IMG/VR virus record: IMGVR_UViG_3300044638_003487 | Span: 1 to 60,781 of that record | DNA length: 60,781 nt | Strand: one strand, 5' to 3' | DNA from: a virus | Shown: positions 27,364-36,365 of the stretch, in pieces | How the letters are laid out: each line of letters begins with the position of its first letter | Position numbering within the stretch: the stretch's first letter is position 1 | Program-made: the position numbers and the translations under genes | The notes under the pieces: model-generated | The model's database searches: none | What the model was told of the DNA's origin: nothing | What the model saw: the letters and a program-made list of their open reading frames with translations, nothing else

Positions 27364-29271
27364 TTAAAATAATTTTAATTGGTTATTAATAGGTTCTAAA
27401 GACCTAATTTCTTTATAAATATTTTCTAAATAATATTTTTGATTGATTCTATATTCAGAAAATACTTTCTCTTCATAGTCAATCATAATAGTTTGCATCC
27501 ATTTCCCGGCCTCTACCTGGATTTCTCTGCCATCACTATTATTAGTTTTAATTATTTTAGATCCATTGTCTGATACAAAATATCTTATTGTATGTTGTAA
27601 AGGAGTATTAGTATAAGTTCCATCAACAACAGTATGCTGATGAAATGTCCAATCACCTTTAATTTTTACACCACCACAATAATCAAATATGTTTTGGTTC
27701 TCAGCTAAATAATCTTCAGGTTTAACACCTTCTACAAAGTATGCATGTATAGCTTTAGGTATAATTAAGAAACTCTTGTTTTTATGAAGAGCTAAATCTT
27801 TATACTCAAATCTACCTTTACACTTAGATTTTCCATCTTCAGTAACAGCAATATAGTTATTAACGTCACCTAAGATTATTTTACTATAAGTGTCATGCTC
27901 AAGCTGCAGTAATGTTTGTTTTTCCCAGCGCGCACATATCTCCATATACTTATCTACATATTCTCTTGGGATTAAAGTCTCAAGACCATCTGTATTTTGC
28001 ATAATCGGCATAGCACCCGGAATCTCTTCACAAATCATTTCATATAACATGCTTAGACATAACTGACCATTAATAGTAATTCTCATAGTAAACTCAGGAT
28101 CATATAGAAAACTATGTTCATCATTACTTAAACCATAAGTTGAATTTAAGATAATCTTATACACATAATTTCTTGGATCAGATTTAGGAATCTTTTTTCT
28201 TTCTTCAAAGAACCACTCATATAAATCACAAAAATCTTTTTGTGGTAAGTGTCCTGGTGCCCATTTATTTCTAATAGCTAGATTAGGATAGAAACTGGTA
28301 ACATCAGAAGTCATAATAACCATGTCTTTATCAGATTCATAAACCTTAGAAGATCTAGCACCATGTATACCACCTAAGCCATAATCTGTTTTCACTCCTT
28401 TGTACTGAATAGAATACTTAAATCCTCCTTTAGTCTCACCTGGATAGATGTCTACTTCATTAAACTTCTTTAAAAGATTTTGAAATGTAGCTGTCTTAAA
28501 TTCAATATAAGGTAGTATAATATCTTTTACTACAATCTTAGGCCTATGAGTTCTCATTTGCTTAAGATGGTATTTTTTAATTCCTGTCTGATTACTTAAG
28601 AAATGTAAAAATAATTCTTTAGAAATTCTAGGCTCAGAGGCAGAGAATAAATCAATGTTGTATTCTTCAGTTAAAGTTCTTCTCAAAGCAATCTGATCTT
28701 TACTAAACTTCATTATCTGTTTAGTAGACTTAACATCATTAATACAATATGTAATTATCATTGGAATTTGTGAACTCTCAATTTTAGTAGTATGGTGTAT
28801 GGGCATATCAATGATATTCTTCCAATCCATAGTATACTGAATCCACTTTAATGAACTTCTCTTAGCTGGATTATCCCAGTGATTAAGTTTAAATACATCT
28901 ACCTGTCTAATTTGGATATCACGGGGTCTAAACTCTAAAAATTCTCCATTGTTTTGTCTATAAATTACTTCTTGTGCTTTTCCATAAATAAATTTAGCTA
29001 CATCTTCAGCTGTCATATTTAACAGTTCATATGCATTATTTAAGATATATTGTGTTATTTGACTATCAAAGCCTAGACCATTGAAACTTACATGCCATTC
29101 ATCTTGTACAATATTAGTATCAAGAAAGTTTAGGAATTCTTTTAGATCATTTCTACTTTCATGTATAACAAATACTTCTTGATGTTCAGACTTAATATCC
29201 TCAAAGCAGGCTATAAAACAGTTGGATAAGGTCTCGAAATCCATCACCCAATGTGTGCGGTCTCTATTCAT
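27364..29271 (-). CDS. DNA polymerase, family B (635 aa)
   Basis: The exonuclease domain shows ExoI DFET at residues 11-14, ExoII FNGLGFDS at 63-70 and ExoIII YCINDVKS at 175-182, giving 3'-5' proofreading. The polymerase domain shows motif A SDVTSFYPN (322-330), motif B KIILNSTYG (372-380) and motif C NTDG (426-429). In motif C the first Asp of the usual DTDS is Asn, while the metal-binding Asp is kept. At 635 aa it is short for the family. The start overlaps the stop of the HNH gene by 8 bp (ATGAATAG). The N-terminal codons are a second, synonymously recoded copy of a stretch left upstream of the HNH gene. Some crAss-like phages carry PolA instead of PolB. Confidence 0.95.
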   Translation of the reverse strand: MNRDRTHWVMDFETLSNCFIACFEDIKSEHQEVFVIHESRNDLKEFLNFLDTNIVQDEWHVSFNGLGFDSQITQYILNNAYELLNMTAEDVAKFIYGKAQEVIYRQNNGEFLEFRPRDIQIRQVDVFKLNHWDNPAKRSSLKWIQYTMDWKNIIDMPIHHTTKIESSQIPMIITYCINDVKSTKQIMKFSKDQIALRRTLTEEYNIDLFSASEPRISKELFLHFLSNQTGIKKYHLKQMRTHRPKIVVKDIILPYIEFKTATFQNLLKKFNEVDIYPGETKGGFKYSIQYKGVKTDYGLGGIHGARSSKVYESDKDMVIMTSDVTSFYPNLAIRNKWAPGHLPQKDFCDLYEWFFEERKKIPKSDPRNYVYKIILNSTYGLSNDEHSFLYDPEFTMRITINGQLCLSMLYEMICEEIPGAMPIMQNTDGLETLIPREYVDKYMEICARWEKQTLLQLEHDTYSKIILGDVNNYIAVTEDGKSKCKGRFEYKDLALHKNKSFLIIPKAIHAYFVEGVKPEDYLAENQNIFDYCGGVKIKGDWTFHQHTVVDGTYTNTPLQHTIRYFVSDNGSKIIKTNNSDGREIQVEAGKWMQTIMIDYEEKVFSEYRINQKYYLENIYKEIRSLEPINNQLKLF

Positions 29272-29728
29272 TTTTTAAATATTTAATTGCATTTTCTAAA
29301 CTATGGATGTTGTCTTTAAAATTACCCAAAGCAAGATTGCAGTTATTACATAACAGTCCTCTTACTTTTCCTGTAGTATGACAATGATCAACTGATAATA
29401 ACTTATCAAGGTCTGTGTCAAGAGTTAAACAAATAGCACACCTATGACCTTGTTCTTCTAACATTTGTAAATAAATATCATGAGTAATATCAATACCATA
29501 GGTTTTATTCCATGAGTATACTTTTCTTCTCAAGATATGTTTATGTTTATTTTTTACATAAGCCTTATTAGCAATTGCCTTACATTTATCAGGATTTTTT
29601 GCATAATAATCAAGCATATGCTTATTAGAACAGGTTTTACAATGTGAATGTAAACCATCTTTTCTACTTCTATCAGTCCTAAAACACTCATTAGGCTGAG
29701 CAATTTTGCATTTTGTACATGTTTTCAT
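29264..29728 (-). CDS. Free-standing HNH homing endonuclease, endonuclease VII-like (154 aa)
   Basis: An N-terminal zinc finger (CTKCK, then CKTC at about residues 4-33) precedes a C-terminal HNH/endonuclease VII fold: CAIC, VDHCHTTGKVRGLLCNNCN and LGNFKDN. The family cuts DNA at the empty target and drives its own spread. I start it at the ATG at 29728, because upstream codons belong to the 76-aa gene region and are not nuclease-like. It sits exactly inside the start of the DNA polymerase gene, between an abandoned first copy of the polymerase start (29758-29790) and the working one (29271). Its stop overlaps the polymerase ATG. Confidence 0.88.
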   Translation of the reverse strand: MKTCTKCKIAQPNECFRTDRSRKDGLHSHCKTCSNKHMLDYYAKNPDKCKAIANKAYVKNKHKHILRRKVYSWNKTYGIDITHDIYLQMLEEQGHRCAICLTLDTDLDKLLSVDHCHTTGKVRGLLCNNCNLALGNFKDNIHSLENAIKYLKNE

Positions 29729-29757
29729 GACTATAAAAATACTAATAATTTTTATAA

Positions 29758-29790
29758 TCACAAATAATCCATTACCCAGTGAGTTCTCAT
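29758..29790 (-). pseudogene. Remnant of the original DNA polymerase start
   Basis: Reading from 29790 the codons give MRTHWVMDYL then a stop. The polymerase now starts MNRDRTHWVMDFETL, so RTHWVMD is shared. The codons differ at synonymous positions (AGA/CGC, ACT/ACA, CAC/CAT, GTA/GTG). The remnant ATG overlaps the stop of the 76-aa gene as ATGA, the usual junction here, so this was probably the native polymerase start before the HNH gene arrived. Confidence 0.75.
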
Positions 29791-30017
29791 GGTACTTTTT
29801 TAAATAGTTCTTCAAGTATAGGATCAAGTAATTTCTTAGTATCAATCCAGATTTTTGTTTCAGAAGGCATTTTAGCCTCACAGTTATTACAGTGCTCAAC
29901 TCTTTCTGAATGTGTAGGACTACAACAAGAACAAGTAATAGGAAATCTAAAATAAGTTATTAATACTGGACCTTCCTTTTTACAATAGCGACACATTCCC
30001 CATGGTGCATTTCCCAT
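29787..30017 (-). CDS. Small zinc-ribbon protein upstream of the polymerase (76 aa)
   Basis: Three cysteine pairs are visible: CRYC (residues 9-12), CSCC (about 29-32) and CNNC (about 43-46), which suggests a zinc-bound mini domain. The C-terminal third is helical. It overlaps the former polymerase start as ATGA. It starts about 40 bp after a terminator hairpin, but I see no clear TAnnTTTG promoter before it. Confidence 0.75.
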   Translation of the reverse strand: MGNAPWGMCRYCKKEGPVLITYFRFPITCSCCSPTHSERVEHCNNCEAKMPSETKIWIDTKKLLDPILEELFKKVP

Positions 30018-30058
30018 AATATTGATGTTCAGTTAAGCTGTTCCCCCATTTAGTTAAA

Positions 30059-30085
30059 TAAAAAAAGGAGCAGTTAAACCACTCC
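30059..30085 (-). terminator. Rho-independent terminator after the 123-aa gene
   Basis: On the minus strand GGAGTGGT pairs with a matching GCTCC arm through two G-T wobbles, with a short loop, followed by seven or more T residues. Confidence 0.75.
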
Positions 30086-30108
30086 TTCTTTATATAGTTG
30101 TAGTTTAA

Positions 30109-30480
30109 TTACTTTGTTTTTTCTGCAGGAACTTCTGTTCCTAAAAATTGATTATAGTCAAAAGTCTTTGCATTAATAGCAAATAACTCTACTAAATCTT
30201 TAATAGCATCTGCATGCTCAATATAGAATTCTTGAAATACATCAACTTTATGTCTTTCTTCTTTACGGCCTTTTGCACCCATTGCTGGTTGACCATACTC
30301 ATCTAACTTAGGAAGCATCTGTAAAGAAGTTCTTCTAATTTTAGAAATAATTACAAATACTTTTGTACCTGGATCAAAGATACATTCCACATATGGACAT
30401 GTTGCATCAATAGGAACCATTCTAAAAGTTTGACTTTCTTGCCATGTAGCTTGTACAAGCATCATTGTTTTTTCACTCAT
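30109..30480 (-). CDS. Conserved hypothetical protein (123 aa)
   Basis: It is a soluble protein with a beta-rich first half (FRMVPIDATCPYVECIFDPG, then KVFVIISK) and a helical second half. I do not recognise a fold. It stands as a near-isolated unit between a 32-bp gap upstream and its own terminator downstream, which suggests strong or separately controlled expression. Confidence 0.7.
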   Translation of the reverse strand: MSEKTMMLVQATWQESQTFRMVPIDATCPYVECIFDPGTKVFVIISKIRRTSLQMLPKLDEYGQPAMGAKGRKEERHKVDVFQEFYIEHADAIKDLVELFAINAKTFDYNQFLGTEVPAEKTK

Positions 30481-30512
30481 TTTGTTAGTTTTTTTTATAA
30501 ATATAGTGCAAA

Positions 30513-31079
30513 TTAATCTAGAATTTTTATATTTTCCAAATTTGTTACTTTAATAAGTAGATTTTCTTTTACTGCATCAGGCTTTTCACATAGTTCACTA
30601 ACTTCTATTAGCAAACTAACCTCTACATTTAATAAAAGAGCATAATCTCCATAGTATTTTTCAGGAAATAAATAACTATTTACATAAACATGATTTGCAC
30701 TATTATCATTAAAATAATTTAGAATTTTGCGCTTAATTTTTTCATTCATTTTACTATATCTGCCATTAATAAAATGGTCCCAATCAGTTTTTAAATCAGA
30801 AAAATCAAATATAAATACACTTGTTGTACTATCAACTTCAATATAATCACAAAGTCTAGTATTTTTCATAAGTACATTGTTTTCAAATTGAATATACTCA
30901 GGAGAATTACTAGTATGATATACACAAACAAGTTTAGCATCCTCAGAGGAATACTTATTATCCCAGCTAACATAAGTTTCACTTGGAACTGCATAAGAAC
31001 CTCTTTTAATATCTAAGAGCGGATACATAAATATCTTAGACTTTTGGAAATATTTCCGGTAAAGCGCATTTAACCCCAT
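30513..31079 (-). CDS. Hypothetical protein (188 aa)
   Basis: I see no known motif. The protein is mixed alpha/beta with many aromatic residues (YRKYFQKSKIFMYPLL at the N-terminus) and a hydrophobic patch around LLLNVEVSLLIEV near residues 148-160. It lies 4 bp downstream of the exonuclease gene and is likely co-transcribed with it. Confidence 0.65.
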   Translation of the reverse strand: MGLNALYRKYFQKSKIFMYPLLDIKRGSYAVPSETYVSWDNKYSSEDAKLVCVYHTSNSPEYIQFENNVLMKNTRLCDYIEVDSTTSVFIFDFSDLKTDWDHFINGRYSKMNEKIKRKILNYFNDNSANHVYVNSYLFPEKYYGDYALLLNVEVSLLIEVSELCEKPDAVKENLLIKVTNLENIKILD

Positions 31080-31083
31080 AATT

Positions 31084-32091
31084 TTACAATTTTACATTAC
31101 CCAATGCTAGGTCATATGGAAGATCATATCTTTTGTTATTATAATGCCATGTAACTTTTTCTATTACATGATCAAAATCAATCTTCCACTTCACTAGTGT
31201 TTCTTGAGACACTTGATAAGGATAAACTTGATTGTACTTATCAATTACTATAAAAGTAACTTCAAAGTTGTAGTCCTTAAATGCTGAGAAGTAATGCTTT
31301 GCCAGCTGTATATAAATAATGGCTTGAATCCAGTATCTATAATACTCCACAGAATCAGGAAAATCTTGTATAGACTTACCCAGAGTCTTTAAATCATTTA
31401 TAAAGATAGTTTTTGTATTGTGATCTATAACAACATTGTCAAGCATTCCATGATAGCCAAATGTTTGTTCACTTGGTTCGGCCTTAATAAATAACTCATT
31501 AAAAACTTCAATGGTTTTGTCATCTTCATCTTTGTCTAATTGTAACAGTGTTCTAATGTCCTGATTAGCTCTAAGCACTTCTACAGAAATTCTGCATGCT
31601 GCTAATGTTGGCTCATCAACTACTGTTTTATCTAAACTAGCTTTGAGGAATTCAAAATAATCAATGTTTTCTTGAGTTAAGATCTTGTCAATTCTTTGTT
31701 GATCAGTTTTAAGAGCTTGGTATAAGTTAACTGTAAGAAGTTGTGTAAGTATTTCTTGAGAGTAATCAGACAAATTTAATGAATTATTTCCTAATGTCAA
31801 GTGATATCTGAAAATATTATCAATAATTTTTTTTTGGCTATCCGTAGGGATCTTGCCAGGCATTGTTAAAAATTGTTTATCATAGTTCTCTTCCTCAAGT
31901 AACAAACAGTGCAGAACACGCCCTGCTACCAGGTGCGCGTCTGTACTGTCCTCTCTTTGGTTGAGCACATAATGATTGTAAAACATTACAGGGGAAAATA
32001 ATAACTTATTAATCCCACTGTAACTAAAATAAAACTTTTTCTTGTAGAAAACTTCAAGTTCATCAGAACCAGTCAATATCTGGAGTGCCAT
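31084..32091 (-). CDS. PD-(D/E)XK phage exonuclease, RecB/Cas4-like (335 aa)
   Basis: The nuclease core is visible as AGRVLHCLLLE (residues 56-66), GYHGMLDNVVID (212-223, catalytic Asp 218) and INDLKTL (231-237, Asp 233 and Lys 235), followed by a helix YYRYWIQAIIYIQLA. This order fits RecB/Cas4-type phage exonucleases that resect DNA ends for recombination or replication. The start overlaps the 452-aa gene by 29 bp, so the two are probably translationally coupled. Confidence 0.85.
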   Translation of the reverse strand: MALQILTGSDELEVFYKKKFYFSYSGINKLLFSPVMFYNHYVLNQREDSTDAHLVAGRVLHCLLLEEENYDKQFLTMPGKIPTDSQKKIIDNIFRYHLTLGNNSLNLSDYSQEILTQLLTVNLYQALKTDQQRIDKILTQENIDYFEFLKASLDKTVVDEPTLAACRISVEVLRANQDIRTLLQLDKDEDDKTIEVFNELFIKAEPSEQTFGYHGMLDNVVIDHNTKTIFINDLKTLGKSIQDFPDSVEYYRYWIQAIIYIQLAKHYFSAFKDYNFEVTFIVIDKYNQVYPYQVSQETLVKWKIDFDHVIEKVTWHYNNKRYDLPYDLALGNVKL

Positions 32092-33421
32092 TTGTGTCTA
32101 TTTGATTGTTATTTAATTCAGATTCGGAAATTTCAGAAACAGCTTCTGGTTCTAATACATCTGTGTCATCTTCTTCTTCCTCTTCTAAAGTTAATGAAAC
32201 TTCTATGTCTTCATTATCTACTCCATAAAGTAAATGTGACACTTCTTCCTCACTGGCAACTTCAAAATTGTCTTCAGTTGCAAACTCAGATTCTGGAATT
32301 TCTTCTGTTATGTCTTCAATAACTTCTTCAACAGTTAGAATTTCAGATACTGGGTTTACAAAATCTTCTTGTATTCCATAAGTATAGTTACTATTAAGTT
32401 CAGCTAAAAGATCTGGAACAACAGAAATAGTTTTTACTGTAAAGAATGTGCTATCTCCTCTATTCTGGATATCTTTAGATGCATAAGTCAATAAGATATC
32501 AAGATTATCAGAAGTAAGTTGGCCTTTATCTATTAAAGAGTTTACTACTTTATCAATGTCAGTATCAAGATAGTTTTTATCTTTACCTAAATAACTAATT
32601 AAAGACTTAAAGTTGACATGAGTCTTAGTCTTTGAGCTACTAATATTATAAGCATACTTATAAAACAATAACTCTAGATAAATAAGACTTTCTGTATATT
32701 TAGAATTAGCCATGATTTCCATAGCAAGAACATGATTATCAGTATCAGAACTATCTAACATTTCAGAAAGATGATCAAACATTACTTTGTCAATCTCAGT
32801 AGCATCTTCACCATTCAATACATTAATTACAGAAGATTCATCTAGTATAGTTTTATCTTGTAAAAATTTGTAAAGCTCTTGATACTCTTCTTTGACAATC
32901 ATTAAGTTTTCACTATAACCAAAAGTCTCATCTTTAATAATTGAGTGCTCACTGTTTATCATTTCTTTTAGATTATAATCAACAGCAATGAGGTCTTCAG
33001 TATAAAATTCAAGAGATGTTTCAACCTTTTCTATATCATACTCATCCATTTTTGGTTTAACCAATTCAAAAAATGCTAAAAACTCTTTAATAGGACATTT
33101 ATACAACCAATTTGTACTAGTCATTTCATTAAGACTTTTCTTTGAACCAAAAAATACAGTTGCTTGATTGAAGTCTCTTACATTTTTAACATTGTGTTCA
33201 ACACATACATTTTTAAACTTTACTCTAGGTACATTTACATTTGGTAAAAAGAAAATTTTATCTCCTTTAGTTGGTGTATAAGGTATTTTATTCAAAGATA
33301 ACTCATCTGAAATATCTTGTCCAAAACCTCCTACATGTAATTTAATACTAAATGATACGGTACCAATTTCATTTACATAGTCATATCTTGAGATTCCAGA
33401 CTTTATTTGTAATATATTCAT
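32063..33421 (-). CDS. Acidic-tailed protein coupled to the exonuclease (452 aa)
   Basis: The N-terminal 90 residues look like a small beta barrel (SFSIKLHVGG, then GDKIFFLPNVNVPRVKF). The middle is helical. From about residue 340 the chain is strongly acidic, ending PDIDWF. An acidic, disordered tail ending in a bulky hydrophobic tip is typical of phage and bacterial SSBs and other protein-recruiting factors. I infer a DNA-binding or scaffold role beside the exonuclease; no family was recognised. A terminator hairpin lies just before its start, so it is expressed separately from or by read-through of the MoxR gene unit. Confidence 0.65.
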   Translation of the reverse strand: MNILQIKSGISRYDYVNEIGTVSFSIKLHVGGFGQDISDELSLNKIPYTPTKGDKIFFLPNVNVPRVKFKNVCVEHNVKNVRDFNQATVFFGSKKSLNEMTSTNWLYKCPIKEFLAFFELVKPKMDEYDIEKVETSLEFYTEDLIAVDYNLKEMINSEHSIIKDETFGYSENLMIVKEEYQELYKFLQDKTILDESSVINVLNGEDATEIDKVMFDHLSEMLDSSDTDNHVLAMEIMANSKYTESLIYLELLFYKYAYNISSSKTKTHVNFKSLISYLGKDKNYLDTDIDKVVNSLIDKGQLTSDNLDILLTYASKDIQNRGDSTFFTVKTISVVPDLLAELNSNYTYGIQEDFVNPVSEILTVEEVIEDITEEIPESEFATEDNFEVASEEEVSHLLYGVDNEDIEVSLTLEEEEEDDTDVLEPEAVSEISESELNNNQIDTNGTPDIDWF

Positions 33422-33430
33422 AATTAAAAA

Positions 33431-33455
33431 TTAAAAAGGGGAGTTTTACCTCCCC
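33431..33455 (-). terminator. Rho-independent terminator after the MoxR-like gene
   Basis: On the minus strand GGGGAG (33455-33450) pairs with CTCCCC (33443-33438) around a six-base loop, then TTTTTAA follows. Confidence 0.88.
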
Positions 33456-33466
33456 TGTTAAACAAT

Positions 33467-34636
33467 TTATTGTACAGCCATTTTGACTACATTAGTATTC
33501 ATCATCATTTTAGAGAACTTGTTTTTGTTTCCATTAACAATCTCTTTGACCATATAATATCTTAAGTCATTTGTAAATGCATCACAGTCAGTAGTTAACT
33601 TAACTAATCTATTAATCATTGCATCCGGTACTGGTTTAGTATCAGCATAAGTCAATGAATAATTAATCAATCTGGTAGCAATAACACTAGAGATATCTGC
33701 TCTAAAGTCATCATCTTTACCTACTGCACCTGTTAAAGCTCCCATAACATAAGCTTCATCTTTTGTAAAGGTATCTTCCGGAGATATAATTCTATCTAAT
33801 TTGTTATTAATAAACATAGTAAACATACTAGAGAAATCAACACCAACTGAACCTTCACCAATCATTTGGATTAACGGAAGATCATCTTCAAACTTAGGAA
33901 TAGAACTAATACCATTAAAGAAAGTAGTCACAGATCTTGGATTAACTCTTTGAGTTACAAGTTCTGGATTCATCAACATAAAGTTAATACATCTACCATC
34001 AATCTTAGCTTGTTCTGCCCATTTAGCCCATACATTTACATCATACTTCAACTCAACAGAAATAAATCTTGTTTTCTGAGCTACATCTAGACTAGTAACA
34101 TTATAGTCACCATTGTCTGGATTAGTAGTCAAGATAACATGCCAGTTCTTTGGTAACTTCCAAGAAACATATTCTTGTCTATCTAATATTTCCATAGTTG
34201 CTTGCATAAAGCGGTGATCAGCTCTAGTATAATCATCTAATACTAAGAAACCACCTTCACCTTTACCTTGAATCCATTCCGGAGCAGCATGAGACATGCG
34301 TTTATCTACAATCTTAAAGCCTGCTTTTTGAGCTGCTTGAATCTGTGCTTCATTAATCCATTTAGTTTGCCCTTCAGCATTCTGGATTTGAAATTCTTTT
34401 ACAGGAAAACCTACTAAATCACCTAATTCTTCTAACTGAGATAAATTAAGTTTTACTACTTGCATGTTTAACTCTTTACCCAACTGCATAATAGCTGAAG
34501 TCTTACCAAGACCAGCATCACCTTCAATATTAATAGCCACAGGAACTTTTCCTTCAGTCTGGATATGTTGGTTATTCTTAACCATGTGTTTAATAAAACT
34601 TTTTAATTCTTCTACATTTAATTGAACTTGACTCAT
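33467..34636 (-). CDS. MoxR-type AAA+ ATPase (389 aa)
   Basis: Walker A is GDAGLGKT at residues 39-46 and Walker B is LVLDDY at 131-136. LTTNPDNGDYNVT (about 168-180) fits the sensor 1 region. MoxR ATPases act as chaperones that remodel a partner carrying a VWA domain. The next gene upstream (11-bp gap) encodes exactly such a partner. A terminator follows this gene. The pair is therefore a functional unit, but its target in the phage cycle is unknown. Confidence 0.88.
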   Translation of the reverse strand: MSQVQLNVEELKSFIKHMVKNNQHIQTEGKVPVAINIEGDAGLGKTSAIMQLGKELNMQVVKLNLSQLEELGDLVGFPVKEFQIQNAEGQTKWINEAQIQAAQKAGFKIVDKRMSHAAPEWIQGKGEGGFLVLDDYTRADHRFMQATMEILDRQEYVSWKLPKNWHVILTTNPDNGDYNVTSLDVAQKTRFISVELKYDVNVWAKWAEQAKIDGRCINFMLMNPELVTQRVNPRSVTTFFNGISSIPKFEDDLPLIQMIGEGSVGVDFSSMFTMFINNKLDRIISPEDTFTKDEAYVMGALTGAVGKDDDFRADISSVIATRLINYSLTYADTKPVPDAMINRLVKLTTDCDAFTNDLRYYMVKEIVNGNKNKFSKMMMNTNVVKMAVQ

Positions 34637-34647
34637 AATTCTTTTTT

Positions 34648-35961
34648 TTATAATTCTAACTTAATAACTTTACCCGGAAGATCATTATTCATTTCTGATC
34701 TTTCTGATATAACCCATAGGACATTACCTTTAGGTCTAACTGAAGCATCACATTCACCATCTGTAAAATATACTAGACTGGTAAACTCTCTCTGATGTTC
34801 ATTATAATATTCTAAGACAGGATCAAATTGTGTTCCTCCTCTACCATGAACTTCAAGTTCATTCTTTCCTTTATAAGATTCAATACTACGGATACTAGTA
34901 TCACACTGTATTATAGTAATATCTACTCCTGCTTTATAAATATGATGTATCTCAGACATAAACTCAGTCAATTCATCATTACTTACAGAACCTGAAGTAT
35001 CAATAGCTAATAGCATGTGTTGTTTCATCTTTATCTTAAGACCTGGATTGTCAGAGAATCTTCTATTCTCTTTTCTTCTAATCTTTTTAGTATAAACTTT
35101 TGAACTAACACCGGTAAATCTTCTGATATATCCGCGCCAATCAAATTTAGCTGCAGTAATTTCATCTAATTTAATAACACCATCAATCTCACCAGGTATA
35201 GTACCTCTTTTCTTTATAGTTTGATCTTTAGCATCAGATAAAACTTTTTGCAATTGCTTTTCAATTAACTTTTGCTCAGCTTCAGTAAGATTCTCAAAGT
35301 CTTCCCATGTACTATGATCAGGCATTCCATCATTATCTCCTTGATCCATTTGATCACATAGAGCATCAAAATTAGAATCACCTGAAGTACCAGTTTGATC
35401 TTTCTTATCCTTAGCTTCTCTTAGCTTATCATAATAATAATTAGCACCTGCTTTAATATCTAGATTTAGATCAGCATAATCTTCTAACATTACACCTCTT
35501 GGCGGAAGTTTATCAGCAATTGCTTTTAGTTCCTCTAGTGTAGCATTATTTTCTTTAGCATATTCTAATTCAAGCTGTACAGCTGTTTTAAGAGCATTAA
35601 AACCATCAGCTGATAACTCGGCTCCTGGAAGCCATGTTCTATCAATATACTGATTGATTTCCATATCCATAGCAATGTTTGCTAGTCTCTTATCTGAATA
35701 CTTAAAGTATGTAGTAAGATGACCAAATGCAATATGCAATAATTCATGTTTAAGTAGACCTAGTCTATGTTCTTCACTAAGACTCATCCAAAATGTTTCA
35801 TTTATACATAACTGATAATTGATACCATTTTTACTTACACCAGCTGTTGGGACTCTTTTGTCATCCCATAGCTTGTTTAACATAATGAGAAAGAACCCGT
35901 AATAGGGCTCTTTCAACATTAAATCTTTACATATTTTACTAAGACTTTGTTGTTTAGTCAT
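34648..35961 (-). CDS. VWA-domain metallopeptidase-like protein, DUF2201 type (437 aa)
   Basis: HELLH at residues 72-76 is a zinc-peptidase site (LLKHELLHIAFGHL). A C-terminal VWA domain carries the MIDAS motif DTSGS at 321-325, then GGTQFDP (375-381) and FTDGE (399-403). This domain order is that of the DUF2201 family, usually encoded with a MoxR ATPase, which is the next gene downstream. The middle is acidic and charged. Function of such pairs is mostly unknown; remodelling or cleavage of a host or phage complex is a reasonable inference. Confidence 0.85.
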   Translation of the reverse strand: MTKQQSLSKICKDLMLKEPYYGFFLIMLNKLWDDKRVPTAGVSKNGINYQLCINETFWMSLSEEHRLGLLKHELLHIAFGHLTTYFKYSDKRLANIAMDMEINQYIDRTWLPGAELSADGFNALKTAVQLELEYAKENNATLEELKAIADKLPPRGVMLEDYADLNLDIKAGANYYYDKLREAKDKKDQTGTSGDSNFDALCDQMDQGDNDGMPDHSTWEDFENLTEAEQKLIEKQLQKVLSDAKDQTIKKRGTIPGEIDGVIKLDEITAAKFDWRGYIRRFTGVSSKVYTKKIRRKENRRFSDNPGLKIKMKQHMLLAIDTSGSVSNDELTEFMSEIHHIYKAGVDITIIQCDTSIRSIESYKGKNELEVHGRGGTQFDPVLEYYNEHQREFTSLVYFTDGECDASVRPKGNVLWVISERSEMNNDLPGKVIKLEL

Positions 35962-36364
35962 TTCCTTTTAGTTTAATGGAAACTTCAAATTTCTCAGCTG
36001 GATAACCCATCTGACCTAAGAAGCCAATCATATTTTCAGTAAACAATTCCATGAAAAGTTCAATAGATTGATTACTAGCTTTACCTTCTGTCATTGCTGA
36101 TAGACAAGAACCAGTGCTTAACTCAGCACCTTCTTCTTTAGTAAATTTAGTTACAGCATTTCTAATTGCTATTTCACAAGTAGGACATGCTGTTTCCCAT
36201 TCTTTTATAGATAACTTACCATATTTATATAATACAATAAGTTCACCTAAATATTTTTCTGTGTCAACTCCTTTAAGAGCTTCAAATGCCACCACAGCAT
36301 TTTCATTATCTGTAGAACGTAACATGTTCAACAGGTTCTTTGTTTCTTCTTTGCTAAAAATCAT
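35954..36364 (-). CDS. Hypothetical protein upstream of the VWA gene (136 aa)
   Basis: It is a helical, mildly acidic protein with a CPTCE pair at about residues 60-64 and no recognised domain. It overlaps the VWA gene by 8 bp and so may be a third member of the MoxR-VWA unit. Confidence 0.65.
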   Translation of the reverse strand: MIFSKEETKNLLNMLRSTDNENAVVAFEALKGVDTEKYLGELIVLYKYGKLSIKEWETACPTCEIAIRNAVTKFTKEEGAELSTGSCLSAMTEGKASNQSIELFMELFTENMIGFLGQMGYPAEKFEVSIKLKGND

Positions 36365-36365
36365 A

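Noticed and set aside
29729-29899. Longer HNH protein starting at 29899
   Set aside because: The added part overlaps the 76-aa gene and the polymerase remnant in another frame and has no domain.
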